From: Rhabdaerophilum sp. SD176 | GTDB lineage: Bacteria; Pseudomonadota; Alphaproteobacteria; Rhizobiales; Beijerinckiaceae | DNA length: 64,000 bases | Assembly (NCBI RefSeq): GCF_030143245.1 | Contig: NZ_JARJNS010000002.1 | Span: 372,001-436,000, forward strand | Reading direction: 5' to 3' | Shown here: positions 60,321 to 64,000 of the stretch, in pieces | How the letters are laid out: the number at the start of each line of letters is the position of its first letter | Numbering within the stretch: the stretch's first letter is position 1 | Translations under genes and position numbers: made by a program | The notes under the pieces: model-generated | Database searches by the model: none | Told to the model about the DNA's origin: nothing | The model's input: the letters and a program-made list of their open reading frames with translations, nothing else

Positions 60321-63142
60321 TGGCCGAGCCTTTCGAGCAGGGCCGGGACATGGACCTGATCGGCCTTGTAGTTGCCTGTCATCACATACATCACGATGTT
60401 GACCCCGGTACGGAAAGCCATCTCGCGCTGGCGCGGTTCACCCGGCACCAGCGGGAACATCGGGTTGCCGAGCCGATCGACAGCCCAGGCGGCCGCAAGG
60501 TCATTCGATGTGATGATAATGGGCGAGACGCGGTCTCCGGCGCGGGCGGGCGTCTTGGCATCCCGCGGGCCGGCAAGCGTTTCGACCCAGGTATCGCCGG
60601 CGGCATAGCGGCCAACGAACCGGTCCAGCAGGTAGAAGGTCTTGGTGAGAACATGATCCGGCGGGATCGGTTCAAGAGCAGGGATATCGAGCGAGGCAAG
60701 CATGGCGCGCAGGGCGCGGGTCTCGGCCGTGGGCATGCCGCCCGGGCGCTGCACGAAGGCATCGCGCGTATCGAAAATGACCGTGCCGCCCTGCTTCATG
60801 AAGGTGTCGATGGCCCGGATGGCGCGTTCCTGCGGGGCCGTCTGGCCGGCGAGGATCGGCCAGTAGATCATGGAATAAAAGACCAGTTCGTCGCGCGCCG
60901 GATCAAGACCGATCGGCTCGTCGAGCGAGATCGAGGTCCGCTGCTGGAGGATATTGCTCAGGCCGGCGAGGCCGGCACGGCTGGCCTCGTCGACCCGGGA
61001 ATCGCCGGTGATCACATAGGCAAGCCGCGGCCGGAGGCTGGAGCGGATATCTTCCTGACGGATCGAGCGAAGGTCGGGGCCCGGCACTAGCGCCGGGCTT
61101 TGGGTCTGTGCGGGACTTTGAGCCTGCCCTGGTGTCGGGGTGGCCAGCGAAAGCAGGCCAAGACCAAGCAGAATGGCCGCTGCGCGTGCAGCGAGGCGCC
61201 CGCGTCCGCGAAGGGCACCCGCAAGGCCGCCGATGAGGGCTACCGCAAGCGCGTCCGCCACGAAGAGCGCCACGGCGACCAGCATCAGCCAAGGCCGGAA
61301 ATCGAGCACCGTGCCTTCCGAGAGCGGGGTTACCCGGGCCGTGCCGAAGCGGATCGGTTCGATGGTGGTTGCCAGGGTCAGCGCGTTGACGGCGAGCCCG
61401 GCCTCGGCGGGGCCATAGAAGCCTGGCGGGTGATCCGGCGTGCCCGGCTGCGCATAGCGGGGATCGACAGGCCGCGCTGTCGGCGAGGGGCCGCCAAACT
61501 GGCCGAAACCATCCAGATTGTTGCGCGCGGCGAGGCGCTCACGCCCGGTTGTTGCGGTCCCTGCATCCGCCGCCCCGGCACTCCGGGCGATCAGCAGCGT
61601 TCGGCGCAGCATGTCGACGAAGGCGCCGGATAGCGGCAGGTTCGACCAGCTCGTATCGCCGGTGACATGGAACAGCACGATATGTCCCTTTCCGCGCGCA
61701 ATGCCGGTGACGAGCGGCGTGCCATCCTCGAGGACGGCCCAGCTGGCGCGGCTCAGTTCGGCATCGGGTTCGGCCAGCACCTGCCGCTCGACCTGAATAT
61801 CGGGGCTGGCGGCAAGGCCGAAGAAGGGGGATGCCTCGGGATAGGCACCGAGCCGGCGTGGCTTGTCCCAGGACAGGGCGCCGCCGAGGATGCGGCCGCC
61901 GCGACGAAGCTTGACCGGCAGGAGATCGTCGGAAGCGGCGGCGAGGCCCGGGCCTGCAAAGCGCATCAGCATGCCGCCATTCTCGACGAAGCGGGTGATC
62001 GAGGCCGCGGTTTCGCCGGCCAGCGTGCCGATATCGACAAGGACCAGCACATCCGGCCGTTCCTCGAGCGCGCGGGCGATCGGATCCGGCACGCCACGCG
62101 GCGGCTCGCGCAGATCGGCGAAGGGCTGCAATGCCCGGCTGACGAAATAGCGCGCCGAGACAAGCGGCTGCGCAGTATCGGTGGTCTCGCCAGAGATCAG
62201 CGCGACGCGGCGCCGCCGATGCGCGGAATCGAGCAGGTGGACGGCGCCGGCATGTTTCTCGTCGGCAATTTCGAGCCGGGTGATGTCATTGACCAGCTCG
62301 ATCGGCAGGGCCAGCCGGGCTGTCGCTTCGCGCGCCTCGGCGGCCAGCGCGAAGGTGGTATCGCCGAGCAGGCGGCCCTTGTCGTCATAGGCGCGAATCA
62401 ACCCCTGCCGGGCCTGCCCCGTGGTGGCCGGACGGCGGATCACCGCCTCGAGGCCCTCGGCGTTCTGCGTCAGGCCGGCGAGGGCAAGAACGGACGAGGA
62501 CTGCATGGCGATGATGTCGAGCCGGTTTCCGGCCGCCGCGATGAAACGGTCGATGCGCGGGGCTTCGTCTTCCTGCCGGATGCCATCGCTGATCCAGACA
62601 ATGCTGGCACTGGCACCGGCCGCAAGGGCAATGTCGAAGGCCGCCTCGCGTTGCGGGAAATAGGGTTTCGGCCGCAGCGAAAGCAGGCGGCTGAGTGCTG
62701 TGGCGGCTGTCTCCGGCTGGAGGCTCGGGCGCTCCTCGCTCGTCCCGATCACCTGGACCGGGCGGCTGGCGGCCTGTTCGATCAGGGCCTGCGCCCGCGA
62801 AATCCGGGTGGGCCAGTCGCCGGCAGCTGCCCAGCCATCGTCAACCAGGACGATGAGCGGCCCCTGGCCCGGCGCGAGCTGCAGATCCTGGCTCGGCTGC
62901 CAGCGCGGGCCGGCCACCGCCAGGATGACTGCAGCGGCTGCGAGCAGGCGCAGGACGAGCAGCCACCACGGCGTGCGGGCGGGTTCGCGTTCCTTGCCGA
63001 GAATGTCCTTCACGAGCGGCAGGGTCGGCAGAGGCAGGCGGCGCGGCGGCGGCGGTGTGATGCGGAGGAGGAACAGGATGGCCGGCAATGCGACCAGCGC
63101 GATCAGGGCCAGCGGAGCAAGGAAGGACAGCCCGGCGATCAT
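60317..63142 (-). CDS. BatA-like / DUF4159 membrane protein
   Basis: This 941-residue protein begins with the BatA N-terminal membrane module (LSFLAPLALIALVALPAILF, RITPPPPRRLPLPTLPLVKDIL), followed by vWA-like and amidotransferase-like segments, more transmembrane helices around residues 610-680, and a C-terminal DUF4159 domain (VFYSMIYWPILAGQ; FMKQGGTVIFDTRDAF; LTKTFYLLDRFVGRYA). Such genes occur with moxR and DUF58 genes in putative envelope-stress or chaperone loci. It overlaps both neighbours by 4 nt. Confidence 0.82.
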   Translation of the reverse strand: MIAGLSFLAPLALIALVALPAILFLLRITPPPPRRLPLPTLPLVKDILGKEREPARTPWWLLVLRLLAAAAVILAVAGPRWQPSQDLQLAPGQGPLIVLVDDGWAAAGDWPTRISRAQALIEQAASRPVQVIGTSEERPSLQPETAATALSRLLSLRPKPYFPQREAAFDIALAAGASASIVWISDGIRQEDEAPRIDRFIAAAGNRLDIIAMQSSSVLALAGLTQNAEGLEAVIRRPATTGQARQGLIRAYDDKGRLLGDTTFALAAEAREATARLALPIELVNDITRLEIADEKHAGAVHLLDSAHRRRRVALISGETTDTAQPLVSARYFVSRALQPFADLREPPRGVPDPIARALEERPDVLVLVDIGTLAGETAASITRFVENGGMLMRFAGPGLAAASDDLLPVKLRRGGRILGGALSWDKPRRLGAYPEASPFFGLAASPDIQVERQVLAEPDAELSRASWAVLEDGTPLVTGIARGKGHIVLFHVTGDTSWSNLPLSGAFVDMLRRTLLIARSAGAADAGTATTGRERLAARNNLDGFGQFGGPSPTARPVDPRYAQPGTPDHPPGFYGPAEAGLAVNALTLATTIEPIRFGTARVTPLSEGTVLDFRPWLMLVAVALFVADALAVALIGGLAGALRGRGRLAARAAAILLGLGLLSLATPTPGQAQSPAQTQSPALVPGPDLRSIRQEDIRSSLRPRLAYVITGDSRVDEASRAGLAGLSNILQQRTSISLDEPIGLDPARDELVFYSMIYWPILAGQTAPQERAIRAIDTFMKQGGTVIFDTRDAFVQRPGGMPTAETRALRAMLASLDIPALEPIPPDHVLTKTFYLLDRFVGRYAAGDTWVETLAGPRDAKTPARAGDRVSPIIITSNDLAAAWAVDRLGNPMFPLVPGEPRQREMAFRTGVNIVMYVMTGNYKADQVHVPALLERLGQ

Positions 63143-64000
63143 GGCGTTGCCCCCAAAGACGAATGAGCCGGCAGGACCTGCCCGCCGATCATCGCCGCAA
63201 GCGCGAGCAGGGTTTCCGCCGCAGGCCGGTGCGTCAGGTGCCGCACGAAGCCGAAGCCGTGCTTGAGGGCGATGCGGCGCATTTCCTCGTTGATCGAGGC
63301 GATCCGCTCCCGGTAGCGGAGGGCGATGTCCTGAGCCTCGCCGACGCGCCAGGTCTCTTCGGTTTCAAGGGCCTCGAACTCGAACTCGCCGGCAAAGGGG
63401 AATTCCTCCTCGACCGGATCGCGGACGAGAACGATGGTTCCCTTGGCACCGCGATGGGCGATCCGGGCGATCCGCTCGGCGAAAAGCGGCATCGGCATGA
63501 TGAAATCGCCGATCAGGATCACATGGTCGTGCCGCTTTACCGGCAGGCTTTCCGGCAGGGCTTCCATGGTCAGCGGGTCGATCCCTGACCGGTCCTGCCG
63601 CAACAGAGCTTCCGCAAGGCGCATCACGATGTTGCGCGAGGCCATCGGATGCGTGCGGCCGGGCAGGCCAACCCGTTCGCCGGCATGGACCAGCAGGTCG
63701 GCGAGGGCAAGGCCAATCAGAACGGCGCGGTCGCGCTTCGCACGGCCGGCAAGGCGCGAGCCGAAATGCATCGAGGCGGAGAAATCGATCCAGAGCCAAT
63801 GCGCCGAGGCGCTTTCCCATTCCCGTTCGCGGACATAGAGCCGGTCATCGCGGGCCGAACGCCGCCAGTCGATCCGGCTGGTGGATTCGCCGGCCACGAA
63901 GGGGCGGAATTCCCAGAATTCCTCACCGGGGCCGGGCCTCCGCCGTCCATGGATGCCGAGCTGGAGCTGGGCCGCCACATTCCGGGCTTCCACCACGAGA
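63139..64000 (-). CDS. DUF58 domain protein (5' end outside window)
   Basis: This vWA-like DUF58 protein shows the family hallmark GEEFWEFRPFVAGESTSRIDWRRSARDDRLYVRERE (as region near the N-terminus) and a domain with LWIDFSASMHFG resembling a MIDAS motif. The reading frame stays open to the right window edge, so the start codon lies outside; about 287 codons are visible. It overlaps the downstream DUF4159 gene by 4 nt. A moxR AAA+ gene is the expected upstream neighbour. Confidence 0.85.
   Translation of the reverse strand, partial: LVVEARNVAAQLQLGIHGRRRPGPGEEFWEFRPFVAGESTSRIDWRRSARDDRLYVREREWESASAHWLWIDFSASMHFGSRLAGRAKRDRAVLIGLALADLLVHAGERVGLPGRTHPMASRNIVMRLAEALLRQDRSGIDPLTMEALPESLPVKRHDHVILIGDFIMPMPLFAERIARIAHRGAKGTIVLVRDPVEEEFPFAGEFEFEALETEETWRVGEAQDIALRYRERIASINEEMRRIALKHGFGFVRHLTHRPAAETLLALAAMIGGQVLPAHSSLGATP

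Noticed and set aside
1-64000. Mobile elements, CRISPR arrays, tRNA or rRNA genes
   Set aside because: No transposase or integrase frames, regular spaced repeats, cloverleaf-like sequences or rRNA segments were recognised anywhere in the window. Gene density and composition look uniform.

Overview
This 64 kb window is GC-rich chromosomal DNA with dense, short-gapped operons. It most likely comes from an alphaproteobacterium of the Hyphomicrobiales (Rhizobiales). Support for this is the dnaX-ybaB-recR block with the SRP RNA just upstream of dnaX, the rhizobial-style DnaX that has lost most of its zinc cysteines, a cycM-type membrane cytochrome c next to kdsB and pheA, and a periplasmic formate dehydrogenase locus with the DUF3305/DUF3306/FdhX accessory genes. 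No insertion sequences, prophage genes, tRNAs, rRNAs or CRISPR arrays were seen. Both window ends cut genes: recR on the left and a DUF58 gene on the right.

Layout. (1) 0-6.4 kb is housekeeping: recR, ybaB, dnaX, SRP RNA, a HIT protein, nudC, pheA, kdsB and a cytochrome c. (2) 6.6-16.6 kb holds a complete yejABEF peptide ABC importer, a phosphomannomutase/phosphoglucomutase, a HAD phosphatase, a small secreted protein and a GlcD-like FAD dehydrogenase. (3) 16.5-21.3 kb is the xanthine dehydrogenase operon xdhABC. (4) 21.4-30.1 kb looks like an organosulfonate (3-sulfolactate) catabolic island. A leftward operon suyA-suyB-exporter-slcC-comC-aldehyde dehydrogenase-yitT faces a divergent GntR/HutC regulator across an inverted-repeat operator, and an orphan TctC-type binding protein ends against it. 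(5) 30.1-36.1 kb carries a PfkB kinase resembling the sulfofructose kinase YihV, an orphan ABC sugar-binding protein, a hydroxypyruvate-isomerase-like protein, a TPP enzyme and OpgC. (6) 36.1-40.4 kb has a YeeE/YedE sulfur transporter, a TTC38-like TPR protein, TusA and a WD40-cytochrome c fusion. (7) 40.5-55.5 kb is the formate dehydrogenase island: a multi-cluster ferredoxin, a degenerate biotin/lipoate-ligase-like protein, DUF6505-like and DUF6352-like proteins, DUF3305, DUF3306, an HTH-TorD fusion chaperone, FdhX, FdhABC, and the Mo-cofactor genes mobB, moeA, mobA and fdhD. (8) 55.6-64 kb has a YbaK-like deacylase, a phosphoesterase, a NUDIX protein, a GNAT protein, and a Bat-type operon (DUF58, BatA/DUF4159, glutamine-amidotransferase-like membrane protein).

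How the parts work together. Regions 4-5 can be read as the lower part, and possibly one upper step, of sulfoquinovose breakdown. The kinase would act on sulfofructose, the aldehyde dehydrogenase would make sulfolactate, SlcC and ComC would interconvert its enantiomers through sulfopyruvate, SuyAB would release sulfite and pyruvate, and the PSE-family carrier would export the sulfur oxyanion. Regions 6-7 link sulfur trafficking (YeeE, TusA, FdhD) to Mo-bis-MGD cofactor assembly (MobA, MobB, MoeA) for a Cys-type, Tat-exported formate dehydrogenase with iron-sulfur and cytochrome b subunits. XdhABC is a second molybdoenzyme system. Functional names rest on motifs and recalled family sequences, not on database searches.
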